Positions 34,387 through 43,652 of a stretch of 64,000 nucleotides of DNA are shown one piece after another. The stretch lies in contig CANFXV010000003.1 of assembly GCA_947451115.1 (NCBI GenBank), positions 1-64,000 on the forward strand, written 5' to 3'. The stretch comes from Bacteroidota bacterium. GTDB lineage: Bacteria > Bacteroidota > Bacteroidia > Chitinophagales > Chitinophagaceae. Each line of letters opens with the position of its first letter. The first letter of the stretch is position 1. The position numbers and the translations under genes are program-made. The notes beneath the pieces were generated by a model that was not told the origin of the DNA, made no database searches, and worked only from the letters and a program-made list of their open reading frames with translations.

Positions 34387-34704
34387 ATGAAACAAAATAT
34401 TTTAATCTGTCTAATTATGCTACTTTTTGCATGTAAGACGCCCATAGCACCAGTGGCGGTGGACCAAGCACTAAAGCAAAACATGACTAGCTATTTAAAC
34501 AAGGATCCAAAGTCATTGAATAAGTTTCATTACCAGGTAGAGTCTGTAATATATTTTCAAGAAGCAGGCTTTTATACCTGCGAATTTCAAGTGCGCATGA
34601 AAAGTGATACAGCCAATAAAACATTGCCCAAACCTATTGATACCGTGGGTGTCATGAAAGTAAAAATGGATAAAGATTTCAAAGTAGTGAGCCGCTACTA
34701 TTAA
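34387..34704 (+). CDS. small lipoprotein of unknown function
   Basis: The 105-aa protein has a signal peptide and lipobox (MLLFACK, Cys16). The mature part of about 90 residues appears as one helix plus a small beta sheet (SVIYFQEAGFYTCEFQVRMK, VGVMKVKMDKDFKVVSRYY). I recognise no family. It stands alone between the pxp operon and the SusC gene, with its own -7-like box and a downstream terminator at 34817, so it appears to be a real monocistronic gene. Confidence 0.7.
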   Translation: MKQNILICLIMLLFACKTPIAPVAVDQALKQNMTSYLNKDPKSLNKFHYQVESVIYFQEAGFYTCEFQVRMKSDTANKTLPKPIDTVGVMKVKMDKDFKVVSRYY

Positions 34705-34816
34705 TTGTCGACACTTATAAAAACTAACGAAAAAGTCCAAATTCTATAAAAAAATTAGAATACTTATTTATTGATTTGTTAAAGCATTTTATTTTAAACG
34801 GTAAAACCTGCTATAC

Positions 34817-34853
34817 AAAAAGCCTCTTTTTAGCCTAAAATAGGCTTTTTTTT
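34817..34853 (+). terminator. terminator with two competing 5' arms
   Basis: AAAAAGCCT and, 7 nt later, AGCCTA can each pair with the single downstream TAGGCTTTTTTTT. The tail is a run of eight T. It lies in the 281-bp gap between the small lipoprotein and SusC; the remainder is AT-rich with T-tracts and the susC promoter. Confidence 0.75.
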
Positions 34854-34915
34854 ATTCCTTTAATAGATTGAAAATCAATCAATTAACATTTTTTTTATAA
34901 TTTTTTTAACTTTTT

Positions 34916-34948
34916 TTTGGTAGTTACGTTAAATCTATATTAAATTTA
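34916..34948 (+). promoter_or_regulatory. promoter of the susC-like gene
   Basis: A -33 TTTG (34916-34919) and a -7 box TAAATTTA (34941-34948, 7 of 8 matches) are spaced by 21 bp. The predicted leader to the first ATG is about 30-35 nt. Confidence 0.55.
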
Positions 34949-34985
34949 GAAAACTTTTCTATAACGATTGCATAAAAAACTAAAA

Positions 34986-37900
34986 ATGCTTATGATGAAC
35001 AAACTAACTTCAAAGAAATTTGCGTTATCCTTTATCTTGTTCTTGCTGACAGCAGCGGTTTTTGGACAAAAGAGTGTTACTGGTAAAGTAACAGACTCAG
35101 AAAAAAAACCACTTGTTGGAGCATCTATCTTGATCAAAGGTACAAATGTCGCAACATCTACTTCTTCTAATGGAGACTTTACAATAGTCGTTCCAGCAGG
35201 AAGAAAAACCTTGATTGTTTCTAACGTTGGCTATGAAGACCAACAAATTGAAATTGGAAACTCAAGTTCAGTAAACGTTTCTTTAAAAGAAACAACTTCT
35301 AGTCTTAACGAGGTGGTAATCACCGGTTATACCGCTCAGAAGAAAAAGGACATCGCTGGTTCTGTGTCTGTTATTAATGTAAAAGACATGAAACAACAAC
35401 CAGCTGGTACTGGTGAAGAAGCATTACAAGGTCGCGCCTCTGGTTTGACTGTAATTTCTTCTGGCCAACCAGGTGCTGCTAGTGATATCCGTATTCGTGG
35501 TATTTCTGGATTTGGTAACAACTCCCCATTGATTATCATTGATGGAGTAAGAGGAAGCCTTACAGATATCAACATGAACGATATCGAATCAATTCAAGTG
35601 TTAAAAGATGCATCTGCCGCTATCTATGGTGTGGCTGGTTCTAACGGTGCAATCATTGTAACTACTAGAAAAGGTAAAGTAGGAAAAGCAAAAGTTAGCT
35701 ATGATACTTATTATGGTATGACTTCAGCGGGTCCTGGTTATGATATGGCAAGCACTGCTCAAGAAGCAGCTGCAATCTGGCAACAACAAAAGAATTCAGG
35801 TGTCGCTAACCCATCAGACAAACAATATGGAAGTGGTGCAAATCCTGTAATTCCTGATTACATTACACCTTATGGTGTAACTGGATCTGTTGACTTAACT
35901 AAATATGACAAAAACTCTAATCAGATTACTAGAGCCAATAAAATTGGTACTAACTGGTACAAAGAAATCACTCGTGATGCACCTGTACAAAGCCATAATA
36001 TTGCTGTAAGTGCTGCTTCAGACAAAAACTCTTATTATTTCTCTTTAGGTTATTTGAACCAACAAGGTATCGCTCAGTTCCAATACTTAGAGCGTTATAA
36101 CTTAAGAGCTAATACGCAATTCACTATCAAGGATCATATCCGTGTAGGTGAAAACTTGTCATTTGTATACAAAAAGAACCCTAAGTTTTCTAACCAAGGT
36201 GAGGGAAGTCCATTTACTACGGTTTACCGTGAAGATGCGATCATTCCAGTATACGATGTGGCAGGTAACTTTGCAGGAACTAAATCTCAAGGTTTAGGTA
36301 ATGCAAGAAACCCATATGCAGACATCTATCGTACAAAAGATAACGTAGGTAATGATTGGACATTGACTGGTAATATCTATGCTGAAGCTGATTTGGCAAA
36401 ACATTTAACCATTCGTACCAATTTTGGTGGTAGCATGAACAATAACTACTACTACTATTTTAACTATGTAGGTTATGAGAACGCAGAAGGTAATACTGGT
36501 GCTAACTCATTTAATGAGGGCGCTGGCTTTAACACTGCTTGGACTTATACCAATACTTTAAACTATTCAAATAACTGGGGTAAGCATACTTTAACAGTAT
36601 TAGCTGGTAAGGAAGATGTTTATTATTCTGGTAGATCTTTATCTGCTGGTAGAAGTAACTACTTCTCTGAGAACCCTGATTTCTGGACTTTGAACTCAGG
36701 TTCACCAACCGGACAATCTAACACAGGTTCTGCTTATAAATCTGCCTTAAGTTCTTGGATTTCTAAAGTAGAATATTCTTATGATGGAAAATATATCTTG
36801 AATGCTAGTTTAAGAAGAGACGCTTCGTCTTTATTTGATCCTAGCCAAAGAGAAGGTAATTTCCCAGGGGTTTCTGCTGCATGGAGAGTTTCTCAAGAGA
36901 AATTCATGCAAAGATTCTCTTTCTTGAACGACTTAAAAATTCGTGCGAGTTATGCGAAAATGGGTTCTACTTCTAACGTAGATCCTACCAACCCATACAA
37001 CTTGTATGCATCACGTGCGGGTAGATCTTTCTACGCAATCGATGGTAGTAGCACAGTTCCTACTTCTGGTTTCTTCAGAAGTAATATTGGTAATACTAGT
37101 ACAACTTGGGAAGGTGATATCATTTCTAACTTTGGATTTGATGCGTCATTGCTTAACAACACTTTAGAAGTTAGTGCTGACTACTATCAAAAGAAAGTAA
37201 GTGGATTATTATTCACTCAATCTGGTACTGCTGCTGACGTTATTTTTACAGGTGATGCAAATTTACCTAAAGTAAATATCGGTGACATGCAAAATACTGG
37301 TATTGATTTGAACTTGACTTACCACTACAAAATAAACAAAGACATGAAATTGGATGTAACAGGTATGATTACCTCTTACAACAATAAGATTGCTGCTTTA
37401 ACTCCAGGTTTAGCTTATTTCAATGGTCCACAAATCAGAAACGTAACGCCAACTCGTAACGAAGTAGGTCATCCAGTGGGTGCCTTCTATGGTTACAAAG
37501 TGTTAGGCTTATTCCAAACTGATGCAGCTGCAAAAGCTTGGAATCAAGACGGTGCTTCTGCTGGTACTTTCCAATATGCTGATATCAATGGAGATAAGAA
37601 AATTGATGACAAAGACAGAACTTATATAGGAAACCCAAATCCAGACTTTACTTATGGATTTAACTTGGCTTTCACTTATAAGCAATTTGATGCGTCTGCA
37701 TTCTTCTTTGGATCTCAAGGCAATCAAATCTTTGATAACACCAAATACTTTACAGATTTCCCTGACTTCTTTAAAGGTGGTATTAGAAGAGAAGTAGCTT
37801 TAAATGCATGGACACCTTCTCATACAAACACAACTATTCCTAAGTTGATGACTACAGGATCATTCTCTACTGACTTAGCTGCCAACAGCTATTTTATCAG

Positions 37901-38153
37901 CGATGGTTCTTACTTACGTCTTAAGCAAGTACAAATTGGGTACACAATGGACCCAGCTGCTTTGACTAAATACGGAGTAGATCGTTTGAGAGTTTATTTA
38001 CAAGCTGCAAATTTATTGACACTTACTAAGTACAAAGGATTAGATCCTGAATTACAAAGTAGTGATATTGGAAACACAGTGGGTTTTGGAATCGACCAAG
38101 GAAACTATCCACATACTCCATCATTCATCTTAGGTGTTAACATTAACTTTTAA
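34986..38153 (+). CDS. SusC/RagA family TonB-linked outer membrane protein
   Basis: The 1055-aa protein is counted from ATG 34986 (34992 and 34995 are also possible; the track's TTG 34968 is unlikely). It has a signal peptide ending AAVFGQ, a carboxypeptidase-regulatory-like domain (VTGKVTDSEKKPLVGASILIKG) and a TonB-box-like region (NEVVITGYTAQ). The plug (LQGRASGLTVIS, IRIRG, PLIIIDGVRG) precedes a large barrel ending GVNINF. It forms a gated import channel with the following SusD. Codons are strongly biased to AAC, TTC and GGT, suggesting very high expression. Ligand unknown. Confidence 0.93.
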   Translation: MLMMNKLTSKKFALSFILFLLTAAVFGQKSVTGKVTDSEKKPLVGASILIKGTNVATSTSSNGDFTIVVPAGRKTLIVSNVGYEDQQIEIGNSSSVNVSLKETTSSLNEVVITGYTAQKKKDIAGSVSVINVKDMKQQPAGTGEEALQGRASGLTVISSGQPGAASDIRIRGISGFGNNSPLIIIDGVRGSLTDINMNDIESIQVLKDASAAIYGVAGSNGAIIVTTRKGKVGKAKVSYDTYYGMTSAGPGYDMASTAQEAAAIWQQQKNSGVANPSDKQYGSGANPVIPDYITPYGVTGSVDLTKYDKNSNQITRANKIGTNWYKEITRDAPVQSHNIAVSAASDKNSYYFSLGYLNQQGIAQFQYLERYNLRANTQFTIKDHIRVGENLSFVYKKNPKFSNQGEGSPFTTVYREDAIIPVYDVAGNFAGTKSQGLGNARNPYADIYRTKDNVGNDWTLTGNIYAEADLAKHLTIRTNFGGSMNNNYYYYFNYVGYENAEGNTGANSFNEGAGFNTAWTYTNTLNYSNNWGKHTLTVLAGKEDVYYSGRSLSAGRSNYFSENPDFWTLNSGSPTGQSNTGSAYKSALSSWISKVEYSYDGKYILNASLRRDASSLFDPSQREGNFPGVSAAWRVSQEKFMQRFSFLNDLKIRASYAKMGSTSNVDPTNPYNLYASRAGRSFYAIDGSSTVPTSGFFRSNIGNTSTTWEGDIISNFGFDASLLNNTLEVSADYYQKKVSGLLFTQSGTAADVIFTGDANLPKVNIGDMQNTGIDLNLTYHYKINKDMKLDVTGMITSYNNKIAALTPGLAYFNGPQIRNVTPTRNEVGHPVGAFYGYKVLGLFQTDAAAKAWNQDGASAGTFQYADINGDKKIDDKDRTYIGNPNPDFTYGFNLAFTYKQFDASAFFFGSQGNQIFDNTKYFTDFPDFFKGGIRREVALNAWTPSHTNTTIPKLMTTGSFSTDLAANSYFISDGSYLRLKQVQIGYTMDPAALTKYGVDRLRVYLQAANLLTLTKYKGLDPELQSSDIGNTVGFGIDQGNYPHTPSFILGVNINF

Positions 38154-38174
38154 ATAAAAAATTAAATGGTGTAT

Positions 38175-39962
38175 ATGAAAAAAATAAATAATCAAATTAA
38201 ACTTATAGCTAGCATATTTTTAGTAGTATGTGTTGCAGCTTGTAGTAAAAGCTTCTTAGACAAGCCACCAATTGGTACTTTAGCGACCAATGTTGTTGCC
38301 AGTGAAGCTGGTGTACAAGGCTTATTAATAGGTGCCTACTCTTTAGTGGACGGTGAAGGTGCATCTGGAGACGGTTTCGCCTCTGGTGCTTCTAACTGGA
38401 TCTTTGGAGGAGTAACTGGTGATGATGCTTACAAAGGATCTGATCCAACAGACGTGGGTGATGCTGCTCCAATGGAAACATGGGGTACCTCATTAACGCC
38501 AACCAATGGTGCCGTTCCTCAAAAATGGAAATTAAACTATGCAGGAATTCAACGTTGTAATGACGTAATTAATACTGCAAAAGCAACGACTACTATTAGT
38601 GCGGATAAAGCAACAAAAATCGTAGCGCAAGCACGCTTTTTAAGAGCTTATTTCCACATGGACTTGAAAAAAATCTTCGGTAATATTGTTTATGCCGATG
38701 AGAAAGTAAATCCAACCAACTTAGAAGTATCTAATACTGTAGATGCTTGGCCTGGTATCATGGCTGATTTAGATGCTGCTATAGCTGGTTTACCAGATAC
38801 ATGGTCTGAAGTAGGTCGTGCTAACGTATGGGCTGCTAAAGCCATGAAAGCTAAAGCTTTAATGTTCCAAAATAAATTAGCTGACGCTTATCCAATTTTG
38901 AAAGACGTTATTGCCAATGGTAAAACTTCAGGCGGTGCAAAATATGCTTTGAATGTAAACTACTTCTCTAACTTCAACCCTGCTCAAAAAAACAGTGCTG
39001 AATCTGTATTTGCTGCGCAAACTTCAGTTCAAGACGGTTCTTCAGTAGATTGGGGTGGAGATCCAAATGGTAACTATGGTGATATCTTGAACTTCCCTTA
39101 TACAGGTGGTCCAGGTGCTTGTTGCGGATTTTACAATCCTTCTCAAGACTTAGCAGATGCTTTCAAAACTGATGCTAACGGTTTACCTTTATTAAATTCT
39201 TATTATACTGGTGACCATGTTAGTGCTCAATATGGTACTAAATATGTTGGAAACCTAGATCCAAGAATTGACTGGACCATGGGTAGACCAGGTATTCCAT
39301 ATTTAGATTGGGGATTACATCCAGGTGCTGATTGGATCAGAAACCCAACGAATGATGGTTTATTTAGCCCACTTAAAAACGTTTATGCAAATTCTCAAAA
39401 AGGAGCATTCACAGACGTAGGTAGCTCTTATTGGGGTCCAACCGAATTGGTTGCGAACAACGTAAACATTATTCGTTTTGCAGATGTAATCTTATGGGCT
39501 GCTGAGTGTGCTGCTGATGCAGGTGACTTAGCTGCTGCCACTACTTATGTAAATCAAATTCGTACAAGAGCTAAGAACTCAGCTTATGTTCAAAAAACTG
39601 CTGATGGAAAACCAGCTGATTACAATGCGGCAACTGCTTCTTTTGCTGCAGGTGTAGATGCTGATTCTTATAAAATTGGTACTTATGCTACCTTCGCCGA
39701 CAAAGCAACTGCAGTAGCAGCTGTGCGTATGGAGAGAAGATTAGAATTAGCCATGGAAGGACATCGTTTCTTTGACTTAGTGAGATACGGTATTGCTGCT
39801 ACAACCATCAATACTTGGATCGCAAGAGAGGTGAACAGACCATTGAAAAAAGGTGCTGTTTTCCAAGCTGGTAAACACGAGTACATGCCAATTCCACAAG
39901 GCGAATTGGACAACTTGAACGCTAATGGAAAAGTTAGATTAAAACAAAATCCTGGTTATTAA
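38175..39962 (+). CDS. SusD/RagB family outer membrane lipoprotein
   Basis: The 595-aa protein counts from ATG 38175 (38166 also possible). It has a lipobox (VVCVAACSK), the SusD N-terminal pattern SFLDKPPIG, TPR-like helices (AQARFLRAYFHMDLKK) and the SusD C-terminal motif RMERRLELAMEGHRFFDLVRYG. SusD is the lid and ligand-binding subunit over the SusC channel. It starts 12-21 bp after susC and ends in a strong terminator, so susCD is a two-gene unit. Two adjacent Cys (GACCGFYNP) might form a disulfide or be structural. Confidence 0.93.
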   Translation: MKKINNQIKLIASIFLVVCVAACSKSFLDKPPIGTLATNVVASEAGVQGLLIGAYSLVDGEGASGDGFASGASNWIFGGVTGDDAYKGSDPTDVGDAAPMETWGTSLTPTNGAVPQKWKLNYAGIQRCNDVINTAKATTTISADKATKIVAQARFLRAYFHMDLKKIFGNIVYADEKVNPTNLEVSNTVDAWPGIMADLDAAIAGLPDTWSEVGRANVWAAKAMKAKALMFQNKLADAYPILKDVIANGKTSGGAKYALNVNYFSNFNPAQKNSAESVFAAQTSVQDGSSVDWGGDPNGNYGDILNFPYTGGPGACCGFYNPSQDLADAFKTDANGLPLLNSYYTGDHVSAQYGTKYVGNLDPRIDWTMGRPGIPYLDWGLHPGADWIRNPTNDGLFSPLKNVYANSQKGAFTDVGSSYWGPTELVANNVNIIRFADVILWAAECAADAGDLAAATTYVNQIRTRAKNSAYVQKTADGKPADYNAATASFAAGVDADSYKIGTYATFADKATAVAAVRMERRLELAMEGHRFFDLVRYGIAATTINTWIAREVNRPLKKGAVFQAGKHEYMPIPQGELDNLNANGKVRLKQNPGY

Positions 39963-39988
39963 TAATTAATAATTAATATTTAATTTTG

Positions 39989-40021
39989 AAAGAGATAAGG
40001 GAAACCTTATCTCTTTTTTTT
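39989..40021 (+). terminator. terminator of the susCD unit
   Basis: A perfect 12-bp stem (AAAGAGATAAGG with CCTTATCTCTTT) closed by a GAAA tetraloop and followed by a T-run, 26 bp after the susD stop. Confidence 0.9.
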
Positions 40022-40053
40022 TAGTATATTTAAGCTTATTGAAAACTTGTTTT

Positions 40054-43000
40054 ATGATGAAAAAACCTGCTAGTATTGCTTATTTGATGGCTACAGCCTT
40101 TTTTTTATTGTGTATGAACGCTTGTAAAAACAAAGCGGTTTTATTTGAAAGTATTGATCCCGGTGTTTCTGGAATACAATTTGCCAATCGCATCATCGAA
40201 AATGATTCCATCAATCCCATAGACATGACCAATATCTACAATGGGGGTGGCATTGGCGTAGGTGATTTCAACAACGATGGTTTGATGGATTTGTATTTTA
40301 CGGGCAATCAAGTAGCCAATCAATTGTACATCAATAAGGGCAACTTTAAATTTGAAAATATCACTCAAAAAGCTGGTGTGACTGGCGAAGGTAAATGGAG
40401 CAGGGGGGTGAGCATCATCGACATTAACAATGATGGCCTAGAAGATATTTATGTGAGTTGTACGGTAAGTAGCAACCCTAAAAAAAGAGAAAACTTATTG
40501 TACATCAATCAAGGTGCTGATAAAGAAGGCATGCCTCATTTCAAGGAAATGGCTACTGAATATGGTTTAAACGATAGTACCTATACTACCATGGCTGCAT
40601 TTTTTGATTACGACAATGATGGAGACTTGGATGTGTATTTGACCGTAAATCAAATCATCAAAGGAGACAATCCGGCCGTGTATCGAAAAAAGAATTTGGA
40701 TGGATCTTATCCATCTACAGGAAAATTATTAAGAAACGATTTTGATGTAAAATTAAATCATCCTGTTTTTACCGATGTCACTAAACAAGCAGGCGTGACC
40801 ATTGAAGGTTATGGTCATGGGGTGAACATTGCCGATGTGAATAAAGATGGTTGGAAAGATATTTTTGTCACCAACGATTTTAATTCCAACGACTTACTAT
40901 ACATCAACAACCACGACGGCACTTTTATAGACAAAGCAGCCACTTATTTTAAACATACTTCGGCCAATGGGATGGGCCAGGACATCATCGATATCAACAA
41001 CGATGGATTGGTGGATGTAGTAGAATTGGACATGGATCCAGAGGACAATTATCGCAAAAAAATGATGCTGAATGCCATCAGTTATCAAAACTACCAGAAC
41101 AGTGATTATTATGGCTATCAATACCAGTATGTTCGTAATAGCATTCAATTGAATCAGGGCACAAGGATGAAACAAAATGATTCCATTGGTGATCCTATTT
41201 TTAGTGATGTAGGTTTTTTTGCAGGCATAGCAGAAACCGATTGGAGTTGGTGCCCCTTGGTCACTGATTTTGATAACGATGGCCACCGTGATTTTTATGT
41301 GACCAATGGTTTTCCCAAAGACATTACCGACCACGACTTTATTACTTTTCGTAGGCAGGCCAGTTTGATAGCCCCTAAGGAATTTACATTATCTCAAATA
41401 CCTCAGGTTAAAATCCACAATTACGCCTTTAAAAACAATGGCAATGTAACATTTGCCAATGCCACCACAGATTGGGGCCTGTCTATACCCTCTTTTTCCA
41501 ATGGGGCTGTGTATGCCGATTTAGACAACGATGGAGATATGGATTTGGTGGTGAACAATATCAACGATTCTGCTTTTTTGTATAGAAATAATTTGATGGA
41601 AAGAAAAGAAAACAAGCAGCATTATTTAAAATTAAAATTAAAGGGAGACAGTCAAAATATAGATGGGCTAGGCGCTTGGATTGAATTGCATTATGGCAAC
41701 AAGCAACAAGTGTATGAGCAAACGCCCTACCGTGGTTATTTATCTACCATTGACATTCGTCCTAATTTTGGACTAGACAGTATTGCACGCATCGATTCTG
41801 TGGTAGTCATCTGGCCCAATAATAAAAAGCAGGTCATCAAAAATGTAAAAGCGAATCAAATACTTACCCTAGATATTAAGCATGCCAATGAAACCTATGA
41901 TTGGGAAAAACCAACAGTAGCAACTGGTACTTTATTTACAGAAGTCACCAAGCAATTGAACATCAATTATGTCAACAAGGCAAGAGACAATATTGATTTT
42001 AATGTACAAAAATTATTGCCCCATAAGTTTACCGAATATGGCCCAGCCTTAGCCGTGGGTGATTTAAATGGAGATGGATTGGATGACATGATCGCCGCAG
42101 GCTCTTTAGCGAACTCGGCTTGTATTTTGATGCAGGAAAAAAATGGCAAGTTTACACAGAAAGATTTAATCAAAGACGCCACTAGGGCCAATAAAAATTG
42201 GCAGGATGAAGGCATTGTCCTTTTTGATATAGACGGAGATGGAGACTTAGACATTTACATTGCCAGTGGTGGATATGAAAGCACCGCTAATTCTGCTGCT
42301 TATCAGGATAAAATTTACCTCAACGATGGTAAGGGTAATTTTAAAATGCAAGAACAGGGTCTACCAAGCAATACTACTAGTAAGTCTTGTGTGCGTGCCA
42401 TCGATTATGACCATGATGGTGACTTAGATTTATTTATTGCAGGCAGGGTACTTCCTTCTAATTATCCGCAACCTGTGTCTAGTTTTATTTACAGAAATGA
42501 TACCAAGGATGGAGTAGTAAAATTTACTGATGTAACTGCTTCTGTTGCCCCTAGTTTAAATAAATTAGGGATGGTTTGTGATGCCCTTTGGACCGATTTT
42601 GACGATGATGGCTGGTCTGATTTAATCTTAGCTGGAGAATGGATGCCGCTTAGTTTTTTAAAGAACAACCATGGTCATTTTGAAGACATCACAAAGAGTA
42701 CTGGGGTGGCCAATCAATCGGGTTGGTGGTCAAGTATTGTGGCAGGAGATTTTGACAACGATGGCGATATGGATTATGTGGTAGGAAATTTGGGTTTGAA
42801 TTCTTATTACAAAGGCAACGATCAATTTCCTGCACAGCTTTATGCCAAAGATTTTGACAACAATGGAAGTATGGATGCTGTTCCAAGTTTATATCTTCCG
42901 ACTTCTCAGTTGGATACCACACGCAGAGAATTTCCGGTACACAATAGAGATGATATGGTCAAACAAATGATTGGCTTTAGGTCTAAGTTTCAAAACTATA

Positions 43001-43647
43001 AATCCTATGCCGAAGCGACCATCGATAAAATGTTTACCGAAAAGGAAATGCAAGGGGTACTAAAATTAAAAGCTAATTATTTTCAAAACAGTTATTTAAG
43101 AAATGAGGGGCATGGTAAATTTACCTTAGTGGCCTTGCCTTTGAACATGCAATATGCCAATATGAATGGCATGTTGGCGGAAGATTTTGATCAGGATGGC
43201 AATTTAGATGTATTGTTGGTTGGTAATGATTATGGTACAGATGTTTCCATTGGCAGGTACGATGCCAGTAATGGTTTATTGCTGAAAGGCAATGGCCAAG
43301 GAGGTTTTGAAGCTCAATCGATTGCTGCTTCTGGATGGTTTGTGCCTGGGGATGCCAAGGCCTTGGTTAAACTAAGAAGCGTAAATGGAAAATGTTTATT
43401 GGCGGCTAGTCAAAACAAAGACCAACTAAAAGTATTTGCTTTAAAAAATAAAGTGCAATTGATTGCCTTGCAGCCTATGGATATGGCAGCAACCATTGTC
43501 TATAAAAATGGCAAGAAACAGAAAAGAGAACTTAGTTATGGCGCTTCTTTCTTGTCACAATCGGGTCGATTTATCAATGCGGAAGCAAACATGCGTTCTA
43601 TCAGTATACAGGACAGTAAGGGAGCAGAACGCATTATCAAATTATAA
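40054..43647 (+). CDS. giant FG-GAP/VCBS repeat lipoprotein with ASPIC/UnbV domain
   Basis: The 1197-aa protein is counted from ATG 40054 (40057 also possible). A signal peptide ends in lipobox CMNACK. I count fourteen calcium-loop repeats of the type DxDxDG-x-x-D, for example DFNNDGLMD, DYDNDGDLD and DFDNDGDMD, which build FG-GAP beta propellers. An ASPIC/UnbV-type segment (GLGAWIELHYGNKQQVYEQ) lies near residue 535-610 between two propeller blocks. Such proteins are often placed beside SusCD pairs and are thought to be surface-exposed, but their biochemical role is unknown. A 5-bp gap precedes the next VCBS gene. Confidence 0.88.
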   Translation: MMKKPASIAYLMATAFFLLCMNACKNKAVLFESIDPGVSGIQFANRIIENDSINPIDMTNIYNGGGIGVGDFNNDGLMDLYFTGNQVANQLYINKGNFKFENITQKAGVTGEGKWSRGVSIIDINNDGLEDIYVSCTVSSNPKKRENLLYINQGADKEGMPHFKEMATEYGLNDSTYTTMAAFFDYDNDGDLDVYLTVNQIIKGDNPAVYRKKNLDGSYPSTGKLLRNDFDVKLNHPVFTDVTKQAGVTIEGYGHGVNIADVNKDGWKDIFVTNDFNSNDLLYINNHDGTFIDKAATYFKHTSANGMGQDIIDINNDGLVDVVELDMDPEDNYRKKMMLNAISYQNYQNSDYYGYQYQYVRNSIQLNQGTRMKQNDSIGDPIFSDVGFFAGIAETDWSWCPLVTDFDNDGHRDFYVTNGFPKDITDHDFITFRRQASLIAPKEFTLSQIPQVKIHNYAFKNNGNVTFANATTDWGLSIPSFSNGAVYADLDNDGDMDLVVNNINDSAFLYRNNLMERKENKQHYLKLKLKGDSQNIDGLGAWIELHYGNKQQVYEQTPYRGYLSTIDIRPNFGLDSIARIDSVVVIWPNNKKQVIKNVKANQILTLDIKHANETYDWEKPTVATGTLFTEVTKQLNINYVNKARDNIDFNVQKLLPHKFTEYGPALAVGDLNGDGLDDMIAAGSLANSACILMQEKNGKFTQKDLIKDATRANKNWQDEGIVLFDIDGDGDLDIYIASGGYESTANSAAYQDKIYLNDGKGNFKMQEQGLPSNTTSKSCVRAIDYDHDGDLDLFIAGRVLPSNYPQPVSSFIYRNDTKDGVVKFTDVTASVAPSLNKLGMVCDALWTDFDDDGWSDLILAGEWMPLSFLKNNHGHFEDITKSTGVANQSGWWSSIVAGDFDNDGDMDYVVGNLGLNSYYKGNDQFPAQLYAKDFDNNGSMDAVPSLYLPTSQLDTTRREFPVHNRDDMVKQMIGFRSKFQNYKSYAEATIDKMFTEKEMQGVLKLKANYFQNSYLRNEGHGKFTLVALPLNMQYANMNGMLAEDFDQDGNLDVLLVGNDYGTDVSIGRYDASNGLLLKGNGQGGFEAQSIAASGWFVPGDAKALVKLRSVNGKCLLAASQNKDQLKVFALKNKVQLIALQPMDMAATIVYKNGKKQKRELSYGASFLSQSGRFINAEANMRSISIQDSKGAERIIKL

Positions 43648-43652
43648 GGACT

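Noticed and set aside
34968-34985. TTG start for SusC at 34968 and other upstream non-ATG starts in the ORF track (1450, 2654, 5900, 40039, 63727)
   Set aside because: In each case a downstream ATG immediately precedes the signal peptide or conserved N-terminus, and some upstream codons fall in promoter or terminator sequence.
34705-34985. Riboswitch or small RNA upstream of susC
   Set aside because: Apart from the terminator and promoter the sequence is AT-rich with T-tracts and shows no recognisable aptamer fold.
39981-39988. TAATTTTG promoter-like box after susD
   Set aside because: It lies directly before the susCD terminator stem, so transcripts from it would stop at once; probably chance in AT-rich DNA.
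40897-41334. 145-aa minus-strand ORF inside the large VCBS gene
   Set aside because: It is the antisense shadow of repeated Asp/Asn-Gly codons (GAT/AAC runs read as ATC/GTT). It has no start context, and the plus-strand frame is clearly coding.
40250-43230. DNA-level repeats (GATTTTGACAACGATGG-like) that look like a repeat array
   Set aside because: They encode the DxDxDG calcium loops of FG-GAP blades at irregular spacing, so they are protein repeats, not CRISPR or mobile DNA.
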